Of a DNA stretch of 32,416 nucleotides, positions 32,278 through 32,416 are shown one piece after another. A model generated the notes under the pieces. The model was not told where the DNA came from. It saw nothing but the letters and a program-made list of their open reading frames with translations, and made no database searches. A program made the position numbers and the translations under genes. How positions within the stretch are numbered: the first letter of the stretch is position 1; the number at the start of each line of letters is the position of its first letter. Source of the stretch: Rhodobacteraceae bacterium HLUCCA09 (GTDB lineage: Bacteria > Pseudomonadota > Alphaproteobacteria > Rhodobacterales > Rhodobacteraceae). The stretch covers positions 12,075 to 44,490 of the forward strand of contig LJNT01000081.1 in the NCBI GenBank assembly GCA_001314685.1, read 5' to 3'.

Positions 32278-32416
32278 CGGATCGGCACGTCCTATCCCCT
32301 TGACGAAGGACATCAGAGCGCGACGCGGCTCCCCTCCTGCCGCCGGCGCTCTGACCCGGGCATTCTCCGCGCGCACGAGCGCCGGAGGTGAGACTTGGAA
32401 CGAGACGGCAAAGTGG
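32095..32416. other. Non-coding right end with small hairpins
   Basis: About 320 bases without a recognisable gene. Short inverted repeats are visible: CAGGCGG-CTTGCA-CCGCCTG at 32257-32276, and ATGCG/CGCAT near 32174-32195. No T-run follows, so these are not clear terminators. Part of it may be the non-coding end of the IS110 element. The final 100 bases are unidentified. Confidence 0.4.

Larger units (their letters stand above)
31541..32313 (+). mobile_element. IS110-family element remnant, possibly an internal-deletion derivative
   Basis: It contains a structured leader, the N-terminal part of an IS110 transposase and about 200 bases of non-coding sequence. ATGTCCTTC at 31541-31549 and its exact complement GAAGGACAT at 32305-32313 bracket it. 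These limits are a guess: IS110 elements do not usually have terminal inverted repeats, and the left end could lie as far left as about 31445. Confidence 0.45.

Overview
This is very GC-rich DNA with G or C at most third codon positions. The gene content points to an alphaproteobacterium, probably of Rhodobacteraceae or a close relative. The evidence is a type VI secretion system (T6SS) with a threonine-phosphorylation circuit of the Agrobacterium/Roseobacter type, no visible tssJ, and IS21 and IS110 remnants of the kind common in that group. The assignment is by protein resemblance only; there is no rRNA or tRNA in the window.

Region 1 (1-14051, + strand) is the right-hand part of a T6SS cluster: tssH/clpV (5' end outside the window), tssI/vgrG, a DUF6931-like protein, a PAAR tip protein, tagH (FHA), tssK, tssL with a C-terminal OmpA domain, tssM, tagF and pppA. 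Most junctions from the DUF6931-like gene to pppA are overlaps or gaps of a few bases, so this looks like one transcription unit. The sheath, tube and baseplate genes (tssA-G) are not here and are presumably to the left. Region 2 (14065-22334) holds accessory genes, mostly on the minus strand: a PpkA-like Ser/Thr kinase with a large extracytoplasmic part, a small OmpA-like protein, a membrane-anchored M15-type peptidase (+ strand) that may open peptidoglycan for the T6SS, an unrecognised protein, and a signal-less metzincin-type metallopeptidase that is a candidate T6SS effector.

Region 3 (20406-30158, minus strand) is a two-partner secretion locus. It runs tpsB transporter, then a 2006-residue filamentous-haemagglutinin-like exoprotein with GLUG and nine MBG-type repeats, then an exported caspase-like peptidase with Sel1 repeats. 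The three genes are tightly spaced, and pairing a secreted adhesin-like protein with a secreted caspase-fold peptidase is the least explained arrangement in the window.

Region 4 (30159-32416) is a mobile-element graveyard. It has an apparently gene-poor spacer, an IS21 remnant in which the end of istA is joined by deletion to the middle of istB, and an IS110 transposase fragment that keeps its start, ribosome-binding site and a strongly folded leader but has lost its C-terminal half. The last 320 bases have no recognisable gene.

How the parts work together: PpkA and PppA would set the phosphorylation of TssL (Thr16 motif), read by TagH, to switch assembly of TssKLM with the sheath. ClpV recycles the sheath. 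VgrG and PAAR form the spike, with the DUF6931-like protein in adaptor position. The M15 peptidase and the metzincin are candidate helper and cargo. The secretion locus next door would add a second contact-dependent or surface function.
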